From the NCBI GenBank assembly GCA_947629795.1, contig CANRFC010000032.1:1-34538 (forward strand): 34,538 bases of DNA, written 5' to 3'. This DNA comes from an uncultured Oscillospiraceae bacterium. Its GTDB lineage: Bacteria > Bacillota > Clostridia > Oscillospirales > Oscillospiraceae. Position 1 is the first letter of the stretch. The number at the start of each line of letters is the position of its first letter. The notes below the pieces were generated by a model. That model saw only the letters and a list, made by a program, of their open reading frames with translations. It made no database searches and had not been told where the DNA came from. Of this stretch, positions 9,197 through 17,101 are shown in pieces. Made by a program: the position numbers and the translations under genes.

Positions 9197-10291
9197 ATGC
9201 GTAAGATCGGCATACCCGAGATCGAGGACATTGCCCTGGGCGCGTCCCTGCTGGGCGCCGGCGGCGGCGGCGACCCCTATGTGGGCAAGCTGGTAGCCAT
9301 CGGCGCGGTGCGGGAGTGCGGCGAGGTCACCATGCTGGACCCGGAGGAGGTCCCTGACGACGCCCTGGTGGTCCCCATCGCCATGATGGGCGCCCCCACC
9401 ATCCTGGGAGAAAAGGCGGTGGGCGCCGGGGAGTACCAGTCCATCTACAAGACGGTCTCCAGCTTCTACGGCAAGCCCATCTTTGCCCTGATGCCCATTG
9501 AGGCCGGCGGGGTCAACTCCATGCTCCCCATCGCCGCGGCGGCCCGGCTGGGCCTGCCCCTGGTGGACGTGGACGGCATGGGCCGGGCCTTCCCCGAGCT
9601 GCAGATGGTCACCTTCACCATCGGCGGCGGCTCGGCCACCCCCATGGCCCTGGTGGACGAGAAGGGCAACTCCTGCATCTTCAACACCATCACCAACAAA
9701 TGGACCGAGGACCTGGCCCGGGCGGTGACCATGGCCTGCGGCGGGTCGGTGTCGGTGTCCCTCTTCGCCATGGAGGGGGCCTTCATGAAGAAGTACGGCG
9801 TGCGAGGCATCGTCACCCGCAGCCAGATGCTGGGCTCGGCCATCCGCCGGGTGAAGGAGAGCGAGGCAGGGACCCCGGAGGAAAAATTCCTGGAGATCAC
9901 CGAGGGGTTCCGCCTTTTCAAGGGCAAGATCACCGATGTGCTCCGGGAGGTCCGGGGGGCCTTCAACTTCGGCAAGGTGGTGCTGGACGGCATCGGGGAG
10001 GACAAGGGCCGCAGCGCCTGCGTCACCTTCCAGAACGAGAACCTCACCGCCGAGGTGGACGGTGAGATCCTGGCCACCGTCCCCGACCTCATCTGCCTGG
10101 TGGACACCGAGACCTTCACCCCCATCCCCACCGACGCTCTGAAGTACGGCAAGCGGGTGCTGGTGGTGGGGCTGAAGTGCTTCCCCCTGTGGCGCACCCC
10201 CGAGGGCCTGGAGCTGGTGGGGCCCCGGTATTTCGGCGTGGACACCGACTACATTCCGCTGGAAGAGCGGTGCAAGGGAGGGCGTAAGTGA
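9197..10291 (+). CDS. DUF917 family protein (S-methyl-thiohydantoin desulfurase-type)
   Basis: 364 residues. The frame is open far upstream inside the permease gene, but the real start is the ATG at 9197, with AAAGGAG eight bases before it. The N-terminal ALGASLLGAGGGGDPY, the central PLVDVDGMGRAFPELQM and the C-terminal PIPTDALKYGKRVLVVGLKC are DUF917 signatures. As I recall, this Pfam family was renamed after an S-methyl thiohydantoin desulfurase; that naming is from memory. DUF917 proteins are nearly always encoded next to hydantoinase/oxoprolinase genes, as here, where the stop and the next ATG share one base (TGATG), implying coupled translation and probably a joint pathway step. Substrate is not shown by the sequence. 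Confidence 0.88.
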   Translation: MRKIGIPEIEDIALGASLLGAGGGGDPYVGKLVAIGAVRECGEVTMLDPEEVPDDALVVPIAMMGAPTILGEKAVGAGEYQSIYKTVSSFYGKPIFALMPIEAGGVNSMLPIAAAARLGLPLVDVDGMGRAFPELQMVTFTIGGGSATPMALVDEKGNSCIFNTITNKWTEDLARAVTMACGGSVSVSLFAMEGAFMKKYGVRGIVTRSQMLGSAIRRVKESEAGTPEEKFLEITEGFRLFKGKITDVLREVRGAFNFGKVVLDGIGEDKGRSACVTFQNENLTAEVDGEILATVPDLICLVDTETFTPIPTDALKYGKRVLVVGLKCFPLWRTPEGLELVGPRYFGVDTDYIPLEERCKGGRK

Positions 10292-11853
10292 TGTATAAGC
10301 TGGGTATTGACGTGGGCGGCACCAACACCGACGCCGTCATCATTGACGAAGACCTGAAGGTGGTGGCCTCGGTGAAGAGCCACACCACCCCCGATGCCTA
10401 CGACGGCATCCTCAACGCCATCCGGGCGGTGCTGGAGACCTCCGGGGTGGACCGCAGCCAGATCGGCCAGGCCATGCTGGGCACCACCCAGTGCACCAAC
10501 GCCATCGTGGAACGCAAGCACCTCTCCCCCATCGGCGTGCTCCGTCTGGGCGCTCCCGCCACGGTGGGCATCCCGCCCATGGTGGACTGGGCGGAGGATC
10601 TGAAAAAGATCGCGGTGAAGACCGCCGTCATCGGCGGCGGCTTTGAGTACGACGGCAAGGAGCTCGCCCCCTTCGACGAGGAGGCCGCCCGGGCCTTCTT
10701 CCTGGAGCTGAAGGAGAAGGGGGTCAGGTCGGTGGCCATCTCCTGCGTATTCTCCACCGTGCGCAACGACCACGAGCTGGCCGCCGCCAAGCTGTGCCGG
10801 GAGGTCATGGGGGAGGACGTCCACGTGTCCGTCTCCAGCGAGATCGGCTCCATGGGCCTTATTGAGCGGGAGAACGCCACCATCCTCAACGCCGCCCTCT
10901 ACCAGGTGGCCCAGTCCTTCACCGAGGGCTTTGCCAAGTCTCTGGCCGACGAGGGCATCACCAATGCCGACATCTACCTCTCCCAGAACGACGGCACCCT
11001 GATGACCATGGACTACGCCCGGCGCTATCCCATCCTCACCATCGCCTGCGGCCCCACCAACTCCATCCGGGGGGCCAGTTACCTCAGCAAGCTGAAAAAT
11101 GCCATCGTCATCGACGTTGGGGGCACCACCACCGACCTGGGGGTCATCCAGAACGGCTTCCCCAGGGAGTCCGGCGTGGCGGTGACCATCGGCGGGGTGC
11201 GCACCAACTTCCGCATGCCCGATGTCATCTCCATCGGCCTGGGCGGCGGCTCCATCGTGCGCCAGCGCCCCGACGGGAGCGTCACCGTGGGGCCCGATTC
11301 GGTGGGCTATGAGATCACCGAAAAGGCCCTGTGCTTCGGCGGCAAGGTGTGCACCGCCACCGACATCGCCGTCCGCCTGGGTATGAGCGGCCTGGGGGAT
11401 AAGACCCGGGTGGCCCATCTCACCGAGGACTTCGCCCAAAAGGCCATGGAGGCCATCCTGGCCCTGGTGGAGGACGCGGTGGACGCCATGAAGGTCTCCG
11501 CCGATGATGTGGATGTGATCCTGGTGGGCGGCGGCTCCATCGTCCTGCCCGCCAAACTCTCCGGGGCCAGGACCCTGGCCAAGCCCGCCGAGGGTGGGGT
11601 GGCCAACGCCATCGGCTCAGCCATCTCCAAGGTCTCGGGCACCTACGAACAGCTCATCGACTTCAGCGCGCACCCCCGGGACGAGGCCCTGGCCCAGGCC
11701 AAGAAGGAGGCCGCCGCTCTGGCGGTGGAGGCGGGGGCCATTCCCGAGACGGTAGAGATCATCGACGTGGAGGACGTGCCCCTGGCCTACTACCCCGGCA
11801 ACACCAGCCGGGTGAAGATCAAGGCCGCCGGCGACCTGAGCAGAAAAGGCTGA
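10291..11853 (+). CDS. hydantoinase/oxoprolinase family protein (HyuA-like)
   Basis: 520 residues of the ASKHA ATPase fold: phosphate-1 loop GIDVGGTNTDAV (about 5-16), phosphate-2 loop VIDVGGTTTDLG (about 273-284) and adenosine motif VILVGGGSIVLPA (about 410-422). The family uses ATP to open 5-membered cyclic amides such as hydantoin or 5-oxoproline. It is the short, single-subunit form typical of partners of DUF917, without a HyuB gene nearby. The ATG at 10291 overlaps the DUF917 stop by one base and has AAGGGAGGG upstream; a GTG one codon earlier is possible. I infer that it completes ring opening of the compound brought in by the NCS1 permease. Exact substrate is unknown. Confidence 0.9.
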   Translation: MYKLGIDVGGTNTDAVIIDEDLKVVASVKSHTTPDAYDGILNAIRAVLETSGVDRSQIGQAMLGTTQCTNAIVERKHLSPIGVLRLGAPATVGIPPMVDWAEDLKKIAVKTAVIGGGFEYDGKELAPFDEEAARAFFLELKEKGVRSVAISCVFSTVRNDHELAAAKLCREVMGEDVHVSVSSEIGSMGLIERENATILNAALYQVAQSFTEGFAKSLADEGITNADIYLSQNDGTLMTMDYARRYPILTIACGPTNSIRGASYLSKLKNAIVIDVGGTTTDLGVIQNGFPRESGVAVTIGGVRTNFRMPDVISIGLGGGSIVRQRPDGSVTVGPDSVGYEITEKALCFGGKVCTATDIAVRLGMSGLGDKTRVAHLTEDFAQKAMEAILALVEDAVDAMKVSADDVDVILVGGGSIVLPAKLSGARTLAKPAEGGVANAIGSAISKVSGTYEQLIDFSAHPRDEALAQAKKEAAALAVEAGAIPETVEIIDVEDVPLAYYPGNTSRVKIKAAGDLSRKG

Positions 11854-11864
11854 CCTTCCGCATC

Positions 11865-11893
11865 TTGCCTTTTTGCCGCTCCTTCGCTATAAT
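11865..11893 (+). promoter_or_regulatory. sigma-A-type promoter of the M20 amidohydrolase gene
   Basis: TTGCCT (11865-11870), a 17-base spacer and a perfect TATAAT (11888-11893), within the short gap after the hydantoinase gene. The amidohydrolase can thus be transcribed independently of the upstream operon. Confidence 0.7.
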
Positions 11894-11930
11894 TGTGACA
11901 GAGTCAAAACAGCGAAAGGACGGTGTCCCC

Positions 11931-13241
11931 ATGAGCGGCATTTACGAGACCATCCGACAAAAGGCCCTGGATCTGGAGCCCCAGATGCGCGCGGTGCGTC
12001 AGGATCTCCACACCTACGCGGAGTCGGGCTGGTTCGAGGTCCGCACCACCTCCATCATCGCGGACCGGCTGACCAGGCTGGGGTATCAGGTCCTCACCGG
12101 AGCCGACGTGTGCCTGGCCGGATCCCGGATGGGCCTTCCCCCCCAGGAGGCCCTGGACCGGCACTACGCCCTGGCCCTGGAGCAGGGGGCCATCCAGCCC
12201 TATGCGGAGCGGGCCAAGGACGGCTTCACCGGCGCCATCGGCATTTTGAAGTGCGGGGAGGGGCCCACCATCGCCCTGCGCTTCGACATCGACGCCCTGG
12301 GCGTCTTTGAAGAGAAGGGGAGCTCCCACCGGCCCAGCGCCGAGGGCTTCTGCTCAGTGAACGACGGGATGATGCATGCCTGCGGCCACGACAGCCACGC
12401 CGCCATGGGCCTGGCGGTGGCCGAGATCCTCATGTCCCTGAAGTCCCAGCTCCGGGGCACGGTGAAGCTCATCTTCCAGCCCGCCGAGGAGGGGCTCCGG
12501 GGGGCCAAACCCATTGTGGACCACGGACATCTGGACGATGTGGACTTCGTCATCGGCAACCACATCCGGCAGCGGGAGGGGGACTATCAGATCGGCCTGA
12601 ACACCGGCGGGTCCCTGGCCTCCACCAAGCTGGACATCTCCTTTTCCGGCAAGGCGGCCCACGCCGGCGCCGTCCCCGAGAAGGGCAACAACGCCATGCT
12701 GGCGGCGGCCACCGCCGTGCTCAACCTCAACGCCATCCCCCGAACCAGCCAGGGGGTCACCCGGGTGAACGTGGGCATCCTCCAGGCGGGCTCCGGGCGG
12801 AACGTGATCCCCGACCGGGCCAGGATGGAGGTGGAGGTCCGGGGCGCCACCTCCGAAGCCAACGAGTACATGGAGCAGTACGCCCGGCGCATTGTCCAGG
12901 CCGCCGCGGAAATGCACGGGTGCACCTGCAAGGTCCGGGTGGTGGGCTCGGCCCCCTCGCTGTACAGCGACGCGCCCATGAACGACCGGTGCCTGCGGGT
13001 GTGTACGGAAAAGCTGGGCCTGCGGGCCACGCCCCCCGCCTCCGGCAACGGCGCCAGCGAGGACTTTGCCTGGATGGTGGATGCGGTGCGCAGCCACGGC
13101 GGCCAGGGGCTCCGGTTCCTCACCATGACCGAGACCGGCGGCGCCCCTCACAGCACCACCTTCGACATCCGGGAGGAAGACCTCCCCTGCGGCGTGATGA
13201 CCTTCTGCGCCCTGGTCTGCGACTGCATGGGGATCGACTGA
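11931..13241 (+). CDS. M20 family amidohydrolase, AbgA-like
   Basis: 436 residues, the size I recall for Escherichia coli AbgA, the A subunit of p-aminobenzoyl-glutamate hydrolase. Similarity is visible in RQDLHTYAESGWFEVRTTSI, SRMGLP, GFTGAIGIL, FDIDALG (about 118-124), the metal site MMHACGHDSH (147-156) and FQPAEEGLRGAK (about 182-193, catalytic Glu pair). It should be a cytosolic di-metal amidase cutting an N-acyl, N-carbamoyl or aminobenzoyl amino acid. The ATG at 11931 has GAAAGGA upstream; the frame opens 22 codons earlier, across the promoter's -10 box, so the longer form is unlikely. Neither AbgB nor AbgT is present. Behind a hydantoinase, an N-carbamoyl-amino-acid amidohydrolase role is attractive but unproven. 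Confidence 0.88.
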   Translation: MSGIYETIRQKALDLEPQMRAVRQDLHTYAESGWFEVRTTSIIADRLTRLGYQVLTGADVCLAGSRMGLPPQEALDRHYALALEQGAIQPYAERAKDGFTGAIGILKCGEGPTIALRFDIDALGVFEEKGSSHRPSAEGFCSVNDGMMHACGHDSHAAMGLAVAEILMSLKSQLRGTVKLIFQPAEEGLRGAKPIVDHGHLDDVDFVIGNHIRQREGDYQIGLNTGGSLASTKLDISFSGKAAHAGAVPEKGNNAMLAAATAVLNLNAIPRTSQGVTRVNVGILQAGSGRNVIPDRARMEVEVRGATSEANEYMEQYARRIVQAAAEMHGCTCKVRVVGSAPSLYSDAPMNDRCLRVCTEKLGLRATPPASGNGASEDFAWMVDAVRSHGGQGLRFLTMTETGGAPHSTTFDIREEDLPCGVMTFCALVCDCMGID

Positions 13242-13317
13242 CCGGGCGCCTCCCCCCTCCCCGCGGGGCAGACCTTGCCGGCGGCAGCGAGAACGCCGAA
13301 AGATCCGTCAGCCTGTG

Positions 13318-13356
13318 AAGGGCCGGGAGTCCACCGACGTGGACTCCCGGCCCTTT
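13318..13356. terminator. convergent bidirectional terminator
   Basis: AAGGGCCGGGAGTCCAC, loop CGAC, and the perfect complement ending GGCCCTTT. The 17-pair stem lies between the amidohydrolase gene and the convergent metallophosphoesterase gene. Confidence 0.8.
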
Positions 13357-13399
13357 GTGCTTGATCAGAGCGGGTCCCCTGCCCGTGAGGGGCCCGTTT

Positions 13400-13936
13400 C
13401 TATTGGGGCGTTCCGGCCTGAAAGAAGGCGAGGATCTCCTCCACGCTCACCGGCGTGAATCGGTTCGCGTCCACCCCCACGTCGTACCGCCGCAGGCCCC
13501 GGTCCCGGGCGAGCAGGTTGACCTCCGGCCTGCCGTGGCGGTGGCCGTGGAGGTGGTAGGCCCCCCGGAAGAACTGGTCCCACTCCTCGATGGGGTAGTG
13601 GAACAGGACGAACCGCTGGCCCCGGCAGTCCAGCACGTGGTAGTCCTTGACCCATTGGAACAGGCTCCGGTCAAAGTCCGGCTGGTCCACAAACTTGTCG
13701 TGATTGCCGCGGATCAGGTACTTGCGGCCCTTCAGCTGCCCCAGGGCCGCCATCGCCAGGGCCGCGCCCTTCATGGTCACATCCCCCAGGATATAGACCT
13801 CGTCCGACGCCTCTACCCGGCGGTTCCAGTTCTCCACCAGGGCCTTGTTCATCTCTTCGGCGCCGGAAAAGGGGCGGCCGGTCATGGTGATGATCTTCTC
13901 ATGATAGAAGTGAAGATCCGATGTAAAATAAATCAT
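13400..13936 (-). CDS. calcineurin-like metallophosphoesterase
   Basis: 178 residues carrying all the metal-binding motifs of the family in order: SDLHF (about 6-10), GDVT (51-54), GNHD (77-80), HYP (113-115) and HGHRHG (130-135). The compact size and lack of other domains match the small YfcE/MJ0936-like or 'phage-type' phosphoesterases acting on phosphodiesters or phosphomonoesters; the substrate is unknown. The ATG at 13936 has GGAGGG nine bases upstream. The ATG eleven codons further up has no ribosome site. It ends facing the amidohydrolase terminator and starts back-to-back with the SWIM gene. Confidence 0.9.
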   Translation of the reverse strand: MIYFTSDLHFYHEKIITMTGRPFSGAEEMNKALVENWNRRVEASDEVYILGDVTMKGAALAMAALGQLKGRKYLIRGNHDKFVDQPDFDRSLFQWVKDYHVLDCRGQRFVLFHYPIEEWDQFFRGAYHLHGHRHGRPEVNLLARDRGLRRYDVGVDANRFTPVSVEEILAFFQAGTPQ

Positions 13937-13980
13937 CCTTTTTCCCTCCAAACGGGTTTTTCTGTCCATTGGCCTGTGGC

Positions 13981-14006
13981 CCCTGCCGTTCCGGGAAACG
14001 GCAGGG
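13981..14006. repeat. 10-bp inverted repeat in the divergent intergenic region
   Basis: CCCTGCCGTT, six-base loop, AACGGCAGGG. No T-run follows on either strand. It lies between the phosphoesterase and SWIM genes; role unknown. Confidence 0.6.
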
Positions 14007-14041
14007 CGGCGTTTCAGTCCGTTTTATGGGACTGTTCCTTT

Positions 14042-14058
14042 GGTATCATAAAGATACC
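14042..14058. promoter_or_regulatory. inverted repeat GGTATC-N5-GATACC, possible operator
   Basis: Perfect 6-base arms around ATAAA, about 35 bases before the SWIM gene ATG and overlapping a possible -10 box (TATCAT, 14044-14049). A candidate repressor site; no clear -35 supports the promoter. Confidence 0.35.
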
Positions 14059-14092
14059 CTGAAAAGGCGATCATGATGAGGAGGTAAAATCT

Positions 14093-14905
14093 ATGAAGTT
14101 CCCCATTGGTTTCCAGCCGGAAGGGGTCCAGCAGGACACCCCTGCCCCGCCCGCTGCGGTCCGGGAAGCGGCCCCGGCGAAGGAGTCCGTGGTGCTGGTC
14201 CGCTTCCCCGCCTGCCGCATCCCCCTCTCCTACTACAACGACCGGTTTGACCTCCGGCCCGGGGACATCGTGTTCGTGGAGGGCAAGTACGAGGGCGTGG
14301 CCGGCCGGGTGGAGAAGGTCAGCACCAGCTTCAAGATCAGGCTGGAGGACTACAAGAAGGTGGTCGGCGTGGCGGACACCAGGGTGCGCGGCGCCTTCCG
14401 CCAGGCCGGCGGGCATCTCATCACCTTTGACCGGGCAGTGCTGCCCTACCGCCAGGCCCTGAGCTGGTTCAGGCCCGTCCCTGAGGAGGACGGCTTCTAT
14501 GTCAACTACGAAGATGCCGGATTCCCTCTGAAGGAGCTGGGCGCCTGGCCCTTCTCTCCCGAGATCATGGAGCGCGGCGTGGATCACTACAGCGAGAACA
14601 AGGTGGTCTATCTCTGCCTGGACGGCACCAAGGGCAGGGCTCTGGTGGAGGGCAGCCATATCTATGAGGTAGAATTCACCCTTACGGAGGGCCGGATCAG
14701 CGACCTGGTCTGTGACTGTCCCTGCGGGTACCACTGCAAGCATGAGGCCGCCGCGCTGCTGCAGCTCCGGGAGACCCTTGCCGTCATTGCCGGACGGTAC
14801 TCCGACATCCTGCGGGAGAGCCTGTACTTCGCCGCCGTGTCCAAGCCCGTGTTCTTCTCCTTCGCCATGGATGGGGACGCCGATGTGACCCTCACCCTCT
14901 CCTGA
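14093..14905 (+). CDS. SWIM zinc-finger protein
   Basis: 270 residues. A SWIM-type zinc motif CPCGYHCKH is visible (Cys209, Cys211, Cys215, His217), preceded by the usual beta-hairpin context EVEFTLTEGRISDLVCDC and followed by KHEAAALL. The N-terminal part has VVLVRFPACRIPLSYYNDRFDLRPGDIVFVEG, resembling the start of PSP1/primosome-type small beta domains; its meaning is unclear. SWIM fingers bind DNA or proteins and are common in Swi2/Snf2-associated proteins, but no helicase is adjacent. The ATG at 14093 has GAGGAGG at good spacing. It stands as a single gene, followed by an XRE regulator. DNA/protein binding is a family inference. Confidence 0.8.
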   Translation: MKFPIGFQPEGVQQDTPAPPAAVREAAPAKESVVLVRFPACRIPLSYYNDRFDLRPGDIVFVEGKYEGVAGRVEKVSTSFKIRLEDYKKVVGVADTRVRGAFRQAGGHLITFDRAVLPYRQALSWFRPVPEEDGFYVNYEDAGFPLKELGAWPFSPEIMERGVDHYSENKVVYLCLDGTKGRALVEGSHIYEVEFTLTEGRISDLVCDCPCGYHCKHEAAALLQLRETLAVIAGRYSDILRESLYFAAVSKPVFFSFAMDGDADVTLTLS

Positions 14906-14964
14906 CCGGGGAGCGCCGGGCAGGCGCTCTGTGTGACGGTTTGATTACAAATGGCTGGAAAGGG

Positions 14965-14993
14965 TTGCCTTTTTCGCCGCCATCGGTTATTTT
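14965..14993 (+). promoter_or_regulatory. possible promoter of the XRE-family gene
   Basis: TTGCCT (14965-14970) with a 17-base spacer to TATTTT (14988-14993); a better -10, TATACT (14993-14998), sits too far from that -35. Weak but the only candidate upstream. Confidence 0.35.
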
Positions 14994-15040
14994 ATACTCA
15001 TCCGCACAGCGGAAATGACTCTTGAATGGAGGCGACAACC

Positions 15041-15379
15041 ATGCCCTCGATCCGGTTTCCCGTGATCGACCCGGAGGCCACCGGCGCCAATATCCTGCGG
15101 CTGCGCCGGGAGCGGGGATTCACCGTCCGGGATCTTCAGCAATACTTCGGCTTTGAGGAGCCCCAGGCCATCTACAAGTGGCAGCGGGGACAGAGCCTTC
15201 CCAGCGTGGACAACCTCTACGCCCTGAGCGTTCTGTTCGGCGTGCCCATGAACGACATCCTGGTCTCATCCGGGCAGTCCCTCTATATAACCGCTTATGA
15301 GCAGCAGGCCGTGGCCTGCTGCTCTGCTTTTATATCCCCTTGGGCACAGCGGGCATGGCAGAATTTCGAGGCTGCTTAG
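15041..15379 (+). CDS. small XRE-family helix-turn-helix regulator
   Basis: 112 residues. An XRE/Cro fold covers about residues 15-78: GANILRLRRERGFTVRDLQQYFGFEEPQAIYKWQRGQSLPSVDNLYALSVLFGVPMNDIL, with the second and recognition helices around VRDLQQYFG and PQAIYKWQRG. The C-terminal 30 residues are poorly structured and contain a double cysteine. The ATG at 15041 is preceded by GGAGGCG; another in-frame ATG five codons earlier provides part of that ribosome site and is less likely. Its targets are unknown; it lies next to the SWIM gene and just upstream of an insertion element. A terminator-like hairpin lies within its 3' end. Confidence 0.85.
   Translation: MPSIRFPVIDPEATGANILRLRRERGFTVRDLQQYFGFEEPQAIYKWQRGQSLPSVDNLYALSVLFGVPMNDILVSSGQSLYITAYEQQAVACCSAFISPWAQRAWQNFEAA
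15299..15332 (+). terminator. terminator-like hairpin inside the 3' end of the XRE gene
   Basis: GAGCAGCAGGCC, two bases, and the exact complement GGCCTGCTGCTC, followed by TGCTTTTATAT. It falls at codons about 87-95 of the XRE frame. If functional, it would truncate most transcripts before the stop codon. Confidence 0.5.
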
Positions 15380-15636
15380 ACCCTTATCCGTCCCGGGAAA
15401 AGGCGGGGCTCTGCTCCAAAAAGGAGCCGACCCACCTCTCCCGGGGCGACTTGTATTCTATGAGAGGAGCGGACCTGCGGTCCGGCTCAGAGGGGGAGGC
15501 GTAAGTTGGGTCCGGCAGAGGTCGATGGGGGGAACGGAGGTAGGGACGGCACGGCGCGGAACACTGGAGGAAGGGTCTGGCGTACTTTTATCCTGTGTTT
15601 TCTTCACAGAAGGCATTTTCCAGATGCTCTTTCCAT

Positions 15637-15669
15637 TTGACACTCCCCATGCCTAAAGCCGGGGGATTC
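15637..15669 (-). repeat. right end (RE) hairpin of the IS605-type element
   Basis: On the minus strand: GAAT guide, imperfect hairpin with arms CCCCCGGC / GCATGGGG, then AGTG and the cleavage tetranucleotide TCAA. The sequence just outside begins ATGGAAAGAG. Confidence 0.8.
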
Positions 15670-15850
15670 TCGGTTCAGCGACCATTGCCTTCACCATGAG
15701 AGGTCTTACGCGGTCTCCCCGAGCGTTAGGTTCGGGCGTGTCCCGCCCTACCACATGGACTGGCTACACCAACAGGCGCAGCCCTTCGTTCAGAATGTTC
15801 TTCGCGGCGTTGATATCCCTGTCGTGGACGACCCCGCAGCTTGGGCAGGT
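15637..15850 (-). ncRNA. predicted omegaRNA (TnpB guide RNA) region
   Basis: In characterised IS605-family elements the guide RNA spans the 3' end of tnpB and the right end, with its 3' guide in the flanking DNA. Here that covers the last tnpB codons and the roughly 125-base tail to TCAA at 15637. The guide itself would read into the flank, starting ATGGAAAGAGCATCTGG. The 5' boundary is not determinable from sequence. Confidence 0.6.
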
Positions 15851-16876
15851 CCACTCCCGGACGGAGAGGTCTTTGGTTCCGGGCCACTGAGTGCCGCAAG
15901 CAGAGCAAAGCTGGCTGGACGGGAAAAATCGGTCAACAGTGACTACCTGTTTCCCGTACCATTTCGCCTTGTATTCCAACTGCCGCCGGAACTCGCTCCA
16001 GCTTGCATCAGAGACAGCCCTTGCCAGCTTGCGGTCCTTCACCATGTTCTTGGGAACCAGGTCCTCAATGCAGATGATATCATTTTCCCGCACCAACTTT
16101 GTGGACAGCTTATGCAGCATGTCATTCCGCTGGTTGGCGATGTGCTCGTGGAGCCTTGCCACCTGCACCCGTGCTTTCTCCCTGCGTTTGCTCCCCTTTG
16201 TTTTTCGGGAGAGCTGCCGCTGGAGCCTTGCGAGCTTCTTCTGGCTTTTGGACAGATACTTGTGGTTGGGGTACTCCGTTCCGTCGGAGGCAACGGCAAA
16301 CGCCTTCAAACCCAAATCAAGACCAACTACTTCTCCGGTAGAGGGCAGAGGCTCCATCTCAACGTCGGTGCAGCACAGAGCGACAAAGTATTTCCCACTG
16401 GGGTTCTGTCTGATTGTGGCGGACAGAATGCGGCCCTTGACTTCTTTGGAAATGCGGCATTTCACGAGGCCCAGCTTGGGAAGTTGCACCGCCTTATCCA
16501 GCACTTTGATATTTGTGCCAACGCACTTGCTCTTGTAGCTCTTTCGGTGGTCGCGCTTGCTCTTGAACCGTGGATAGCCCGGCTTCCCGCCCTGTTTCAC
16601 CCGATGGAAGAAATTCTTGTAGGCTGCGTCCAGCGCCTGCAAAGACGCTTGCAGAGAAGTGGCGTCCACCTCTTTCAGCCATTCCAATTCTCTCTTGAGA
16701 AGTGTCAGCTCCTTGTCCTGCTGGAACCGCGTAGGGGCTTTCCCGGTTTCTTTGTACAACTCCATCCGCTGCGCGAGAAAATGATTGAACACAAACCGGC
16801 AGCAACCGAAAGTGCGCTGTATCAAATTTTCCTGCGCCTTTGTTGGGTAGATGCGAAATTTATAACTATATTCCAC
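15764..16876 (-). CDS. tnpB: TnpB, RNA-guided nuclease of IS200/IS605 family
   Basis: 370 residues and apparently intact. The N-terminal [15 protein letters not shown] and the [11 protein letters not shown] helix are the OrfB N-terminal domain. The RuvC-like nuclease residues are Asp187 (VVGLDLG), Glu271 (IICIEDL) and the Asp352/Asp354 pair ([11 protein letters not shown]). A four-cysteine zinc finger inside RuvC is at Cys324, Cys327, Cys344 and Cys347. Spacing matches characterised TnpB proteins such as that of ISDra2. TnpB cuts DNA next to the element's target motif using a guide RNA made from the right end, which keeps the element at the donor site. The ATG at 16876 lacks a strong ribosome site, common in these elements. 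Base use is less GC-rich than the neighbours. Confidence 0.95.
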   Translation of the reverse strand: MEYSYKFRIYPTKAQENLIQRTFGCCRFVFNHFLAQRMELYKETGKAPTRFQQDKELTLLKRELEWLKEVDATSLQASLQALDAAYKNFFHRVKQGGKPGYPRFKSKRDHRKSYKSKCVGTNIKVLDKAVQLPKLGLVKCRISKEVKGRILSATIRQNPSGKYFVALCCTDVEMEPLPSTGEVVGLDLGLKAFAVASDGTEYPNHKYLSKSQKKLARLQRQLSRKTKGSKRREKARVQVARLHEHIANQRNDMLHKLSTKLVRENDIICIEDLVPKNMVKDRKLARAVSDASWSEFRRQLEYKAKWYGKQVVTVDRFFPSSQLCSACGTQWPGTKDLSVREWTCPSCGVVHDRDINAAKNILNEGLRLLV

Positions 16877-16948
16877 ACAATCACCAGGTCTATTGTAACA
16901 TATCGTGGAAATTACTGCAATATATACAGGGGGTGGTGCGCCTTATAT

Positions 16949-16990
16949 CCCCATGCCTAAAGGCAGGGGCTTTACGGCACACTTTGGTAA
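16949..16990 (-). repeat. left end (LE) hairpin and TTAC target of the IS605-type element
   Basis: On the minus strand: TTAC (flank), then a short spacer, AAAG guide, and a hairpin CCCC-TGCC-TTTA-GGCA-GGGG with one bulged base. TTAC would also be the target-adjacent motif for the encoded TnpB. Confidence 0.8.
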
Positions 16991-17064
16991 GCCGTGGGAC
17001 AATGCGCAGCGTTATAATTCATCTGCGCCTGAACCGGCCGTCACAGTCTCTCCATTCTGCCACG

Positions 17065-17092
17065 CCCGCCATGCCCAGGCGGGCATGGCGGG
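17065..17092. repeat. GC-rich hairpin downstream of the 17102 gene
   Basis: CCCGCCATGCCC, loop AGGC, GGGCATGGCGGG: 12 perfect pairs just past the minus-strand gene end. No T-run follows on the minus strand, so a terminator role is uncertain. Confidence 0.45.
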
Positions 17093-17101
17093 GGCGGGGA
17101 C

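Larger units (their letters stand above)
15637..16986 (-). mobile_element. IS200/IS605-family element carrying tnpB only
   Basis: The element reads on the minus strand. Left end: target tetranucleotide TTAC (complement of 16987-16990), then, 13 bases inside, guide AAAG directly abutting a hairpin (16949-16969). Right end: guide GAAT abutting a hairpin (15645-15665), then the terminal tetranucleotide TCAA (complement of 15637-15640). These four elements are the same tetranucleotides described for the left and right ends of IS608. The two hairpins share a 14-base direct repeat, CCCCATGCCTAAAG. The length is 1350 bases. There is no tnpA, so mobility would need a transposase supplied in trans. 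Confidence 0.85.

Noticed and set aside
11865-11930. Longer start of the M20 amidohydrolase at 11865
   Set aside because: It would begin in the promoter's -35 box, and the ribosome site fits the ATG at 11931.
16877-16986. A tnpA remnant upstream of tnpB
   Set aside because: Only 110 bases separate tnpB from the left end and no Y1-transposase motif is visible.
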